Of a stretch of 64,000 nucleotides of DNA, positions 44,132 through 56,907 are shown in pieces. The stretch is taken from NCBI RefSeq assembly GCF_963924675.1, contig NC_089222.1, positions 2,170,001 through 2,234,000 on the forward strand, given 5' to 3'. The first letter of the stretch is position 1. The number at the start of each line of letters is the position of its first letter. The position numbers were made by a program, and so were the translations under genes. The notes under the pieces are model-generated. The model was not told the DNA's origin, did not search any database, and worked only from the letters and a program-made list of their open reading frames with translations. The DNA is from Phocoena phocoena. Lineage: Eukaryota; Chordata; Mammalia; Artiodactyla; Phocoenidae.

Positions 44132-44423
44132 CTCTTTTTTTTTTTTTTTTTAATTTATTTTTGGCTGTTCTGGGTCTTCGTTTCTGTGCGAGGGCTTTCT
44201 CTAGTTGCAGGGCGCGGGGGCCACTCTTCATCGCGATGTACGGGCCTCTCACCATTGCGGCCTCTCCTGTTGCGGAGCATAGGCTCCAGACGCACAGGCT
44301 CAGTGGCCATGGCTCACGGGCCTAGTTGCTCCGCGGCATGTGGGATCCTCCCAGACCAGGGCTCGAACCTGTGTCCGCTGCATCGGCAGGCGGATTCTCA
44401 ACCACTGCGCCACCAGGGAAGCC
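44132..44423 (-). mobile_element. CHR-type SINE, long form
   Basis: Full minus-oriented copy with reversed poly(A), body and 5' end 'ccaccagggaagccc'. Flanking repeat cactgcctggt at 44121-44131 and 44424-44434. Confidence 0.95.
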
Positions 44424-44434
44424 CACTGCCTGGT

Positions 44435-46604
44435 TTTTTAAAGGGCACGTAGAATGATTCTCTGACTTGAGGCCGTGGGAACCAGTTCCACTGACCAGTT
44501 CCAAGCTATCTGCTTTCACCTTTGGTTCCTTGGCCACTATCAGAAAATGCAAAGCCTTCACAAAGAGGGCTGGAACTTTCCCAACTTTCTTTTTTAGAGC
44601 TCCCAAGGGAATTGTTCATCCAGCCGTGACCCCTCTGAATAACTTAGGCAAACTGTCTAAATTGGCTGATTCACCAGCAGAAATGGGACAAGGCCACGGC
44701 AGGCGCTTCGGCTAGAAGGATCCTGAGAAAATACTGAGAGGAGCAAGCCATGTGGGCAGAGGGTCAGCCTCTGTCAGACTTCACCATGCCTGACACTCAG
44801 AAAACAGCCCAAAGAGCTGGCACCAAGATTTGTCCGGCAAAGTGTCATAAGGTGAGAACAGAGGTTTATTCCCCAGAAACTCTGTTGCAGGTATTTTAGG
44901 AAAAGTGAGCAACCCAACTCTATAAAATAAGCAGTAGGATACAAAGTGGAAGGCTGAGTGGCTTCTCTCTTGGCCCAGAAGAACTGGTGACCACTGGGCT
45001 GGACAGGGTGATAGAAGCAACCGGCTTGGAGTAGGCAGGATTTTATGAATGTAGTCTGGGATGCATTCACTGCTTCAACAGGCAGAAACCTCTGGCACCC
45101 ATGAGTCCACACAGCCACAGCCCGTGCACGTTGGACCAGACCTTCGAAAAAGGCTGCGATTTCATTCCTGATCTGCGTTCTACAAACCCTGGGGGGAGCC
45201 CTGCCGGGAACCTCCCTGGCTCCTTGGGGATCCAACCCCCGGAATACTCTTGTCACTCCCCTTCTTCATGTTTCTGGATCTTGCTAGAGCTTCTGCTGGG
45301 TCCCCAGGAACTGAGGTGCTGGAAGTGCCCAAATCTGGCTTTGCCAGCGGTTAGAGAGTCCAGCTGCTGCTTGTGTTGCAACTTACCCAACAGACGAGAT
45401 GGCTGTGATGCTAACGCCACCCTGTGTCAAGCCAGTGTCTGCCATGCCCCTATTATACGTGTGGGCTGAACTGCTGTCCCCTTCCTGGATGGGCCAAGAG
45501 AAGCCTCAGAGCCTCCTGGAGTTTCCCTTTCCCAGAACTTGATCTTTCCAAACCTCCCCCCATTTCCCAAAGGTGAAGCTGACTCCTCAGCACGCCCAGG
45601 AACTAAGCATGACGAGAATATAAAAGATCTCCCGAACTGAGTTGCCCAGGTTGAACCGGTATAAACAAAAAAATGCAGCCAGAACTGTTTTAGTGTGCCG
45701 CTCTTCGTACATGCTGCAGAACGCCTGGGCAGAGAAACATAGGGTGTCAATTAGGAAATCTCAGATTTTGCATTGTTTGGGGTAAACACAATGGAAAAGG
45801 GAAATAGGAAATAACTGATGTAGAAGGAGTAAAAACAGCAAGCTTTTGATGCTGACATTCTGTGGGTGGACACCACGTGCAACTGCAAAGGAAGGGGAGA
45901 CCCACGATGCCCCCGGTGTGAGTGTCCTGAGTGGGGGCAGTGCACGGGCCCAGGGGTGCTTTAGAGTGAACGACGCCACCACCAAAGGGGGTGTCTGCTT
46001 CTTCTCCAGGCTGGGGACTGTCTTTCCAGAGGTGCTCGGCCAGGAAGCGTATTTTCCCAATCTCAAGGACAGGACTTCCTGGGGGAAAATAAATAGCTCT
46101 TCCTCAGCACCAGGAAAAAAAAGCAAAAGGAAATTTAGTCGTGCAGAAAACCAGGTGACGAGAGAGCAACCAAAGAAGTTCTCTTCTGCAGGTGACATGT
46201 GTGTATACACTGCGAGGGGAGCAAAGGAGAAGAGAATACATTTAGAGTCTGCAAGGGAAAGGTGGTGATACCTGGATACAGGTCATGTGCAGAGGGATCT
46301 AAATTCTAGGTAGCATGTGAGAAAAACAAAATGAACATAAAATAAATGGCTTGAACAAAGAGGCGGGAGTGGTTACAAAACTTTTGCCAAGTCCCGAGTG
46401 AGAAGGGATTCGGTATTAACTGTATAACTTGGCTATGGCGTAAAATGGGTGTGGTTAACTGCTAACTCTCGTAAACACACTGCACAGACTGGTTTATGAA
46501 ACGAATCGTTTTGTTTACATTTTTCAGGAGCCTTTGCCCATTTCAGAAATACTTTTGCTTATACCAGGTCGGTCAGCCATCTGGTTTCTACTCTAGCATC
46601 AGAC
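44435..46604. other. Unassigned intronic sequence
   Basis: About 2.2 kb, somewhat GC-richer than its surroundings, with overlapping open frames on both strands (for example 44774-45256 minus, 45846-46268 plus). None has a recognisable domain, splice context or conserved motif, so no gene is called. Confidence 0.4.
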
Positions 46605-46649
46605 GGTGACTGACATTAATGCTAATGTAGTGATGACAGTGATGGTTAT

Positions 46650-46845
46650 AATTGTGGTGGCTGACAGTTATTTAGCCCTTGCTTTGGACCAGATGCTCTA
46701 TACACATTGCATCATCCTATCCCACCCTCAGAGCTACCCAGAGAGGTGGGAACCACCGTCTTCCCTTTCGTACATGAAGGAATGAAAGCTCAGAAAAGCT
46801 TGCTTGAGTCAGTGGCACAGCCTCGATTTTGACCCATATCTGCCA
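46650..46845 (-). repeat. MIR SINE
   Basis: 'ggctgacagttatttagccc', 'cacattgcatcatcctatcc', 'acatgaaggaatgaaagctc', 'agtggcacagcctcgatttt' in reversed MIR order. Confidence 0.7.
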
Positions 46846-48309
46846 ATTCATAATCTTGGGTTCATCAACATTATGGAATATCATCTCTTGCTGAGTGGAA
46901 TTGATGCGGTTTACATCTATTCTTGCATATTAGATTGTGAGGAAGAGAGATTTCACGCGCTACCATGTTCTCATAAGTACATTTAATTCAGCCTTCGTTT
47001 TCAAATTGCTTTCCCTGTTATAACTACATATTCAATATTACATGTTTTTAACCATAAAATCAACACCTATAATTATGTTTGTTCACACAATTTACTGTTA
47101 TCTCAGATTACCTGTCGAAAAGAACTTCTTCCATAAACACAAAAGAACAATAAAAAGAACAAGTAAATGCCAACGAGAACAGAAACTATATATTAATATC
47201 TCACCTTCCAATCTTTCCCTACTTTCTCACTCCCTTAAAAGCTATTTTTTTTAAAGCCTGATCTAGACCACAGTATTTCAATTGTCTTGTGTAGCATGTA
47301 AGTGACAAAAACACATTTCTGAGAGAACAAAAGAACAGATTTTCTCTTATCTGTCCAATGATACCTCTGGGTTTTAGCTTCCAAAAGAAAACGCGATGAT
47401 TAATAATGCAGTAGGAAAGGTAAAGTCATCTTTCTAGATTAGGATACTTGTCTGAAATTGTTGGAAATCTGTGTTTTGAGATATGCAAAAATAGGTTCTC
47501 TCTCTGGGCTGGAACGTACTTTGATTCTTTTGATCACAGTGAAATAAAAGTTCTTGGAGACCAAGAGGGAGAAGCCGGCTATAGTTTCCTCTACCAAACG
47601 CAAAGTCCAAAGGATGTTTGCATATTACCCATAGGCTTTAGGCAGGCATTCACTTTGAAGGTGTAGAAGGTCAATTGTTTGAACAGCTCTGAGCTGTGGA
47701 GTAGAAACTGCGCTTTTGTGAGTTGGGGTGAGAGAGGCTTAAGGAAACTACAGAAGTACCTTATGTGTGTGTGACATTTCTGGGATAACCTTCCAGCAAA
47801 CGGATAAAATGTAAAATCCTACGTCCCAGACCCATTGGGAAATTTACAATCTCTGCCCACGGCATTAGACCTCGTCCAGGAGAAATTCCCATCAGAACTT
47901 CTTTTTATTTATTTGAGAAATAAAGACATAGCATTCCCTAAATTAAGAAGACATACATTTCAAAATGCAACTTAGCAGGATTCCTAAACATAGAAACTTC
48001 AAAAAGAGCATTTATGCATGTCATTTTTTTCTCCATGAATATTTTTACCGGGAAAGTTCTTGAAACTTTGGGACAATAGCCACAAGTTATTGATACCTTT
48101 GGACCCATATAAGAAGAAAAAAAATTGAAATGGCAAGAACCAGGAGATTCAGATTCCTATGGAAACAACCTAAGGCTCCCCCATCAATTTCAGTTAATAC
48201 TAAAGCTCTGTGCATCCCCTTCTCAATTTAAAAAAATGGACTATTTAAGCATATTTGACATTTCTTCCATAAAATAATAAAGCAGAATAAAAGAAGTGTT
48301 CTGGGGTGC
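46846..48309. other. Unassigned intronic sequence
   Basis: About 1.5 kb of AT-rich sequence with no recognised repeat or exon. Confidence 0.4.
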
Positions 48310-48680
48310 TATTTCAGATAGAAGAGTTGGTAGGAGCCTCTCCAAGGAGGTAACTTTTGAGCAGAGAAATCATTTATGAAACTGGTGGGGGGAACAGTGT
48401 TCCAGGCAGAAGGAACAGCATGTGCTAAGACCCTGAGACACCCTCAGCTTCTTTGAGAAGAGTGAGAAGCCCAGTGTGGCCGAAGCCAGGTGGGCAGGGA
48501 CAGGGTGGTAGTGAGAGGTTTAGGGAGGTCAGGAGGGGCCAGACCACGGATGTCCTCACAGAACATGGAGGGGACTGGGGTTTATCTTAAGCACGATAAA
48601 AAGCCATTGGAGGATTTTACAGAGAAGCAAGATGGTCTGATTTATTCATTAGAAAAGTCACGCTGGCTGTTGTGATCTCA
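48310..48680 (-). repeat. L2 LINE fragment
   Basis: A comparatively long reversed L2 piece: 'cagtgttccaggcagaagga', 'acagcatgtgctaagaccct', 'agtgtggccgaagccaggtg', 'aaaaagccattggaggattt' and 'aagtcacgctggctgttgtg' follow in the expected order. Confidence 0.7.
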
Positions 48681-49089
48681 CCAAGGCCACCACCTGCCAT
48701 CATCTCTCCTACAAAAACCTACAATACCACAGAATGTCCATCCTTGAGGACTCTGTGCCTTCCTGTTCAGATGTTTGATGACTGAATGAATATGCCAATG
48801 AATGGTTCTAGTGGTCCAGATTTTGGCTACCCAAGGCCAAGAATCCAATGTTATCCCATATTCATTAAACTCTTTTCTCATCAAATCTATTTGGACGTGT
48901 TATAGGCCAGCAGACACGTTGTCAACAGAAAGTCCACCCAAATATTTATGGAAGAGGAATTCTAGCTTTCACTTTGTTTCTAATGGGGAGATAAGGAAAA
49001 TTTTTTTACATTTTTCTCATGACCAATCAGTGATGGAGGAAGAATGAGAACCCGTGCTCCCTGACCCCTAGGCTAGTGTCATTCCTAGT
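48681..49089. other. Mostly unassigned intronic sequence
   Basis: A weak MIR-like patch at about 49030-49085 ('gagaacccgtgctccctgac'); otherwise nothing recognised. Confidence 0.35.
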
Positions 49090-52000
49090 CTACTCCGACA
49101 CCTTACCCAGCTCCTACTTTATACCGTGATTCTGAGTGGCAAACATTTCCGTTCTACATGTGAATCCAGGGCAGTGCCTACAATGAAGCCTAGACCGCCA
49201 CCTTCCAAAACCACGCTTCTAGCCCACTGTTCACAGCAGTGTACAATTTGGAAAAGAAGCAGACCAAGGACTGACATAGGGTTGCTACATTTTGCCTAGC
49301 CAGTCACCACCATTATTTCGTAAAAGTGACATGTTCACCATGAAAATGAGAAGGGGAACACTTAAGAGTAAGAGCTTAGCCTTTCCTCAGAAACAACCAT
49401 GAAAGCATTTTATATCACTCTATCTTTTAAAATATAAATTATGTTTTTGAATTTAAATGCAGAAAAATTAAAACAACTTTCGTGTATGCTTTGTATATAA
49501 TTATTAATCGTCAATCTCAGTACCTATAGATATGTACATACAATATATATACATATACATTCAACAAGGTAAGGAAAACTATTCCATTTAACTTTATTTT
49601 TATCCTTATCATTACCAAACCTCCGGTTTCATTTCTGTTTGGCAAAAATGGAAACAACCCTCACTGGGGCTTTTTCACAACAGCTTGGAATATTCTAGGC
49701 AAACAAAGAAGTCGAGAATTAATTGTTTCCATGCCACTAGCTGCTTTTCTGACCATCTCTCTCTCTGGAGCGCCAGGAAGGCAGTGGGTAGTTGGCAGAT
49801 TGTGTATCTGGTTGACGATGGCAAGTGCTGAAAGAAGGGGGATGTGGTACCCAGAGCCACTGCAAAGACCCAGGGCTGAGGGCCCCAGCCAGACTCACAG
49901 CCCCGCCAGTCTGTCAGCTGAGAGCATGTTTTTATTCTTTGAGAAAACTTGTTTTAAAATATACCATTCATTTGGAAATTTTAAAGAGCATCCTTCGTTC
50001 TTTTTTTATGAGAAAACAGAAATAGAAGCCAAGTGCTGTAATTTGCATAATCCCATATTTTACTTTTCTTCTTTTGATCTATAGCTACATTAGTCAAGAG
50101 CTTACATTTTATTTTGGGCCATTTAATTCCAGCTTAATATTTTTCATTCATTAGTACGTGTGTTTGCTTTTTTCCTGTGACAGCATGACAACATATATTG
50201 ACCAAATGTGCATAATTAACCTGTTGAATTGGAGATATTGAACGTCCCACAGACTTCAGAAAAATCTCCATCAATTAACTTTGGGATATGGTAAACGTCA
50301 TAGCCACATTTCTGACGGTGCTCAGCCATTAATTCAAAAACTAACTCAACGTAACCTCTCCTGTAAAATGCAGAGTATGCTTGCTCTAAAAGTTCGAGTG
50401 GTTTACATGACTTCTCTCAAATCATGGAGTTGACTTAGTTCAGAACCCCCTCATCAGCAGATCTATTTATTTCTTTGTTATTTATTATGACTTGTTATGT
50501 ACCATCTACAGAAGGTCAGGGGATGAGACTGGGTCTCCTGAAGCCTGTTTCGCTTTCTGATGTGGTACACAACCCAGGAACAAGGAATTCAGAAGAGTAA
50601 AGTGGAGAAGGGTGAGTGTCACTCACCAAGTCACGTGGCTGTGTTTAGAAAACGCCTCTGGCACTAGCAGAGTTCATCCACCTTTATATCTGAAATCAGG
50701 TGGGAAAGCACTCCACAGGGAAGGCATCGTACTACAGGACACAGAACATACATCCAAGCTAGAAAATGATGAGAGGAGGATTCTTGTCCTTTCTGCTTGG
50801 GAAATCCCAGGATGTTTCCAATTATTTCAAGTCATGGGACATCAACACAAGAGCCTATATAAACTACTCTGAATCCATTTTAAATTGTATTTGAGCACAT
50901 GGTCTCCTACAAATAGCGAGGAGTGACGATGGTCTAGGTCTAGGTCTTGGTCTAGGCTGACACCCAGGTGTCAGACCTGGTGACTCTTCACTAAGAAGGT
51001 TGAGAAGGATGCTATCCAAGGACTGAAACAGGGATGGGGACATTCTCAGGGAGACGGTGGCCAAGACGTCACAGGGCCTATGACACCACAGAAGGAAGAG
51101 CAGCCAGAGAGACGCAAACCAGGAAGAAAGACTGAGGGTGCTGCTTCCACCCACCCCACACTGGGAGACCAGGACAACTGGGTTCTTCTCTCTGCTCTGT
51201 TACAGCCTGGAATTAGGTATGGGACAGGCAAGCACTCACTAGTAGGTCCGAGTATCCACCCCACCCCATGGAGCTACCCCATTTCCTAAGACTGCCCCTC
51301 AAAACCACCCCAGGCATCTGAGAAAAACCTTAACAGAAGGAGACTTTCATTGTACTCTGGCTCAAACCTGGTGCCAATCTGGTGCCAAGTTTTTCTTCCC
51401 ATCTACAAATTCCACAAGCCCCCTTCCACATAGATGGGCTTTCATCTCACACAGGTACATCTAAAGACACAGCACTGCAGCTACTGCTTGAAATGAAAAC
51501 CTTAGCCTAAGAGAAATAAAAGACAGTATTAGCTCAGTTTTAGACAATTCACATTCTTTTTTTGGTTTTTTTTTTTTAAGTTATGACTTCTAGGAAAAAA
51601 ATGAAAGCAACCTATGAACACTTTGACTTTTTTTTTTTTTTGATTTGACATATGTGCAGAAATGATGGCTCACCACCACAACACACCTTTGTTTGGACAA
51701 TTCAGGAGTGATCGCTAAGGTTTGTTTCACATGGCAACATCGACAGAAGCTGAGGCTAGAATTGGAATCTCAAGTGCTATGAGGCTGGGTGAGTGGACCT
51801 TCTGGACAGTGAGTAACTAGCCCACCTCCCACCCAGCATCCTTACCTCACCTCACCTCAAGTGCAGCTTGCTATTCTCCCAATACCACACTGAATGCTTT
51901 ATGTGGATTGTTGCTTTCCACTCTCCTAGTAATGGTATATTTATACGATATTTTTGCTTTGATAATCAAATCTTTCATTTTCTGGATTTAGCTAAGCCGC

Positions 52001-52835
52001 TTAAAGTTAATCCAACTGTGGAAGAAGGATCACCCAACAATGTGAGCAATTTGCTCCTTCTTATGAAAGGATCTAAATGGGAAAATCAAAGGCAAAAGAG
52101 GTGTCCTGGGCACATGTGACCAGTGTGGGCTGAAGTATGACATGGTGGAAACAGCAATGACTCTGCACTCCTTCCCTCATCGCATTTTTGTTTTCACCTT
52201 ATAAGCACAAGAACCCCTTTGGAACATCAGCACATCTGTGACCCATAAAACCGTTGAAGTTATTTAATATTCATTGACTGAAAGAAATAACTAATGGCAA
52301 CAAGCTACTCTAAATTCGGTGGGGCTTGTGAATGCATTTGCATGTATTAATCTCAATGAATAGCATATTTGTATGTTTACCCAATGGTTGAACGTGTGTG
52401 TAGCATACTAAGTTGTTCAATCTACAGACAATGTTTGATAAGCGTGTGGATTTGAAGACCCTTATAGAGTAATCCATGGCTCCCCAGGATTTTCAGCTGC
52501 CAGACGAGAACTACTGAATCCTTCTCTTCTACTAAAGACTCCATGATCTAAAAATAGACTTTGGAAGGTATTCCAGCATGTTATCCTGCAAAACTTTGCA
52601 GCCTATATGCATTAATAAAGAACTGGAATATCACACGCTTAAATGAACAATATTTACTGATGACTAGAATAGTTTAGGGAGGTTTATTTGCTTTGCTGTG
52701 CTTTCCAAATTCTCAGGAATAATTATTCACCCCTTTAGTAGTGAAAACAAACAACAAAAAAGCAAAACAAAGAAACAACAAAAGGGCTCCATGCCACTTG
52801 ATCAGAAAGGCCCCAGCAGTAGTCTGTAAACTTAA
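49090..52835. other. Repeat-poor intronic stretch
   Basis: About 3.7 kb in which I recognise no SINE, L1, LTR or DNA transposon, only T runs at 51558-51640 and a short GGTCTA-type tandem at 50928-50955. No convincing exon. Two octamer-like ATTTGCAT motifs occur (near 50041 and 52336). Regulatory function is possible but unproven. Confidence 0.45.
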
Positions 52836-53140
52836 CAAAAGAGAGATAAGAGTCACAGATGTAGGAAACAAACTTATGGTTACTGGGGGCGGGGGAGAGA
52901 GAAACTTGGAGGTTGTGATTAACATATACATACTACTATATACAAAATATCAATAGATAACTAATAAGGACCTACTCTATAGCACAGGGAACTCTGCTCA
53001 ATATTATGTAACAACCTAAATGGGAAAAGAATTTGAAAAAGAGTAGATACATGTATACGTATAACTGAATCACTTTGCTGTACACCTGAAACTAACGCAA
53101 CATTTTTTAATCAACTATACTCCAATAAAAATTTTACAAA
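52836..53140 (+). mobile_element. L1 3' end, 5'-truncated
   Basis: 'acaaacttatggttactggg', 'acctactctatagcacaggg', 'ttgctgtacacctgaaacta', 'ctatactccaataaaaattt'. Cetartiodactyl-type L1 3' UTR. Confidence 0.9.
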
Positions 53141-53319
53141 AACTCAGTTTCTTGGAAAATGTCCCTAATATCTGCTCCCAGTCATCCGGGGGACCCATTT
53201 TTACAAAGTGACATAGGAAATTATAGAAACTGTAATGTTCATGCTACCATCACGACATATTCCACAAAAAATAGGTTTCTGGCAAGAGCAACTACCTTGT
53301 CGTTGCACAAGTAATCCTG

Positions 53320-53470
53320 TCACGCTTCTGCTTAAGTCCTTCACCCCATTAACTTTTAAGTAACACCATGGTCCCCCGAACTGCCTGATCCTGTCCTACT
53401 AACGGCTCTAGCCTCATACTTAACCACTCTGTTGAGTAGCCAACCCTGGATCTGTCAGAACCACCTTACT
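53320..53470 (+). repeat. L2 LINE fragment
   Basis: 'cttctgcttaagtccttcac', 'gaactgcctgatcctgtcct', 'ggctctagcctcatacttaa' follow the L2 ORF2 distal region. Confidence 0.55.
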
Positions 53471-53899
53471 TGCTACTTCTTGGAAGAGGATGTGCTCTGG
53501 AGCAAGGCTCCCCAGTTCTCCTACCAGAGCTCCTTTTTGCAGGGAGAAAGAAAGCCATCTCGCGTTCTGAGGACACACTACAAAGACAGCAAATACATTT
53601 TCTTTAGGATTTCACTGCAACCCAGATATGTTCCCATCATCTAGTTATTGGAAAACTACAGGTCCATAACACTGTTTATGCAAAAATCGAGAGGTCCAAA
53701 GCAATGTTGAGTCCAAAGACCCAACATGGATGGCGCACTGAGAACTCTTAGTAAAACCAGTCATCTGCGTCTATATGTGCATGAGGGGTTGAATAGCGTT
53801 GCCAAGTGTGGTAGCGACAACTATTTATCTCCCAGTTTCCAGTCTCATCTTCATCTTTGGTGAGAGATATTCCCTTTTGCCAGGCACAAGACCCCCACC
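53471..53899. other. Unassigned intronic sequence
   Basis: No gene or repeat recognised. Confidence 0.4.
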
Positions 53900-54300
53900 A
53901 TGAAAATCATACACCCCAGCCTCCTTTGTGCTGGGGAGTGCCCATGTGACTAGGTTTGGGGTAAGGGGCTATAAAGAGGCAGCAACATCCTGTACTTCCA
54001 GAAAGTCTTCTTATGAGAGAGAAGACACACCGTCTTCTTGCTCCAAAACCTATTACATGGAATGTGGAGGTGATGACCAGAGTTTTATCCGCCCCTCTGG
54101 ATCCTGAGGATGTGGCCACACCCTGGGGATGACAGAACAGTGAGCCAGAAGGAGCTGAAGTCCCTAAATAGGTAATTTCTGTAGCTTCTCTTCCAGGTCT
54201 GGATTGCCTACTATGCACTCTTCCCAGGTGAGAAAAGAATAAACATTTTCCTTCTTCAAGTCTCTGTATTTGCAGGCCAATTTGTTTTCAGGCCTTTTTA
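53900..54300 (+). mobile_element. LTR-like relic (MLT1-like)
   Basis: 'gtgcccatgtgactaggttt', 'tcttcttgctccaaaaccta', 'ctctggatcctgaggatgtg', 'aagaataaacattttccttc', 'caagtctctgtatttgcagg'. The end resembles an MLT1-class LTR. A related snippet ('gaagatgtgaccacactcta') lies at 56868-56905. Confidence 0.45.
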
Positions 54301-54689
54301 CTTGCAGCCAAACCTAATCGTATAGAATATATGGAGCTTTGCTTGACATCAGGCATTTTAGCAGAATATAGAATTAGAACGCTTAATAAACTGAATAATG
54401 CACTATGTTAAGTTAGTGAATACAAGTGTTAGTGATCCTTAAGAAGTCACTTAGAAGGTTAGTTATCCTCAGCAAATCTCCCAGGGGCTGAAAGGCCATG
54501 GGATTGGGTATACCTGTCTAAACCGAGGCTTTTTTCTTTTTGTTGGAAGGGAGCCTTTACTAGCAGTGAAAAAAATCACAGAGGGAGAATGCCCAGAATT
54601 CAAGGAGCCCAGGCATTGCTACAAAACAGTTCATTCTTAGTTTTAAATGTTGTTGCTGGCAAAAGTTATTAGTGATACCTCTTTTCTTT
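54301..54689. other. Unassigned intronic sequence
   Basis: No gene or repeat recognised. Confidence 0.4.
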
Positions 54690-54785
54690 TCCATTTTTAC
54701 AATTTTTTAATGGAAGTATAATTAACATATAACATTATATTAGCTTCAGGGATAAAACATAATGATTCAATATTTGTATATTGCT
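54690..54785 (-). mobile_element. L1 3'-UTR fragment
   Basis: 'aatggaagtataattaacat', 'ataacattatattagcttca', 'aaaacataatgattcaatat': reversed L1 3' UTR, the target of the next SINE. Confidence 0.6.
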
Positions 54786-54790
54786 GCACT

Positions 54791-54934
54791 ATTTTTTATT
54801 TTATTAACTATCTATCTAGTTATTTTTTTAGTGGCCACACCATGCAGGATCTTAGTTCCCCGACCAGGAATCAAACCTGCACCCCCTGCAGTGGAAGCAC
54901 AGAGTCTTAACCACTGGACCACCAGGGAAGTCCC
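54791..54934 (-). mobile_element. CHR-type SINE, short form
   Basis: Minus-oriented: T-rich reversed tail, 'gtggccacaccatgcaggat', 'cttagttccccgaccaggaa', 'ccaccagggaagtccc'. Possible target repeat gctgca on both sides. Confidence 0.9.
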
Positions 54935-55179
54935 AGCTGCATGCACTGTTTCTAAAGGTCAGATGTAGACTATTATATCTATAGTAAAGTTCTGTAAGGT
55001 TATATGAGAAAAAGTTAGCGGATGTTAATTCTGGTTAACTCCTCTGTTTGGGACTGAGGACTTTCAATTTCCTTTCTACAGTAGTGAAACCTCTTTTCAG
55101 CTGAAATTCCTATCTTTGATGAAAACGTTGCAGTCAATATATTTCTATTAGTATAGCAATTTCCACCCTGTGAAATAGC

Positions 55180-55530
55180 TCATCAGTGATCCTCAAAACT
55201 GTCAAGGTCATGAAACACAAGGGAGGCCAGAGATATCATCACAGACCAGAAGAGAGGGTGGCAGGAAAGCCGAAGATAATCTGGATCCTGGATTGGACTC
55301 TGGAAAAGAAAAGCACAGTAGTGGAATACAGGCGGCATCTGAAAAATGTCTGGCGTGTGGTTGAGAGCAATGCACCAATATTTGTAACTGGGACGAACAA
55401 ACCAAACTAACGTAAGATGTGAACAACAGGGGAAACGGGTGATGGCACACAGAACTCTCTGTTCTACCTTTATAACTTTGTGTATGTCTACAATCATTCT
55501 AATTTTTAAATTTTTGTTAAAAAAATTAGC
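55180..55530 (+). mobile_element. L1M-type 3' end (probable)
   Basis: 'gtcaaggtcatgaaacacaa', 'atcatcacagaccagaagag', 'ggggaaacgggtgatggcac', 'gaactctctgttctaccttt', 'ctacaatcattctaattttt'. The order fits an old mammalian L1 3' terminus; a frame of 74 codons across it is incidental. Confidence 0.5.
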
Positions 55531-56400
55531 AATATTTACTGCTAAATAGTCAGGAGGATTGGTTGAGATAATAGGTATAAATGCTTGTAGAAGGAATACG
55601 GTAAGTGTTCATATACTTCCGCTCAAGTAAACCCTTAAAATCCCACCAACCCTTTTGTTATTAGATAAATTCTTTTTTTGTTGTTTGTTTTTTTTTTAAA
55701 TTGGGTCTCTTTTAGTAGAAGAGCATATGATCCCAAGACAGAGTCTCATGCTCCCTCAAAGCAAACTCTTTGCCCTAAAATAGTTTTGAGATGATATTTT
55801 CATAAACTAAATATTTATCATTATCATGTATCATTCAAAAATATGGTTTACTATGACCTATGGGATTGAGTCCATATCTGTCCAGTAGTACGTGAAATTA
55901 TGCATACATGCATACATACTTGAACATTTTTCTTAGCTCAATTCCTCTCTCATGGTAAGACTCGGAATTGGTTAACTTCCTCTCAGACTCAGCAGACAAT
56001 CACCCAATAACTACCCTGATAGAATGCCAGTTGGTACTCACTCCCCCTTCCCTCATACCTGATATAAGGAACTTCATTTGTTTTCGTCCATGGATAAAAT
56101 ATTGGATCAGTGGTAAAGTAATCTAATTGGGGCAAGATAAACCACTTATTTCATCATTTAACTGAACTTATCAGATACATTCTTTGACATGTACTTCTGT
56201 CTTGGCTGAACAACTTACCCTCTTGTCATTAACTTTCACGAATTTGAAGATGGGTTGTATGTTTTCCAGCCCTTTCCTTCTCCACCATGACTAAGGTGTT
56301 TGTTGTCAGCTTTTCCTCATACACTTCCTTGAAGGCTTCTCTCTGTAGTCTTTCAAATTTCCACACATAGACTAGATTTAGGATCCACATCATGTGTCTT
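55531..56400. other. Unassigned intronic sequence
   Basis: About 0.9 kb of AT-rich sequence; no gene or repeat recognised. Confidence 0.4.
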
Positions 56401-56402
56401 TT

Positions 56403-56796
56403 TCTTTTAATTGTTTATTTATTTATTTATAAATAAATAAATTTATTTATTTATTTATAAATAAATTTATAAATATTTACTGCGTTGGGTCTCCGTTGCT
56501 GCGTTGGGTCTCCGTTGCTGTGCGCAGGCTTTCTCTAGTTGCAGCAAGCAGGGGCTACTCTTCACTGCGGTGCACGGGCTTCTCATTGTAGTGGCTTCTC
56601 TTGTTCCAGAGCACAGGCTCTAGGCACGCAGGCTCCGTAGTTGTGGCTCACAGGCTCTAGAGCACAGGATCAGCAATTGTGGAGCATGGGCTTAATTGCT
56701 CCATGGCATATGGGATCTTCCCAGACCAGGGCTCAATCCCATGGTCCCCTGAATTGGCAGGCAGATTCTTAAGCACTGCACCACCAAGGAAGTCCC
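56403..56796 (-). mobile_element. CHR-type SINE, long form with palindromic AT tail and 19-bp duplication
   Basis: Minus-oriented copy ending 'ccaccaaggaagtccc'. Its reversed tail region (56413-56475) alternates TTTA and AAAT tetranucleotides so that it is self-complementary. Next to it the unit tgcgttgggtctccgttgc is present twice in tandem (56481-56499, 56500-56518). Confidence 0.9.
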
Positions 56797-56907
56797 ATAA
56801 GAAGTGTCCTAAGGACAAAGTTCCTTTTCTCCATGGGGATCCCCCCTCCCTTCCCTCCCTTCTGGTCCATGAAGATGTGACCACACTCTAGGCATGACAG
56901 AATAAGT

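Noticed and set aside
44774..45256. 160-codon minus-strand frame in a GC-richer stretch
   Set aside because: Overlapping frames on both strands, no recognisable domain or exon signals.
45761..46268. Overlapping 149-codon (minus) and 140-codon (plus) frames
   Set aside because: Mutual overlap on opposite strands reflects low stop density; no protein similarity recognised.
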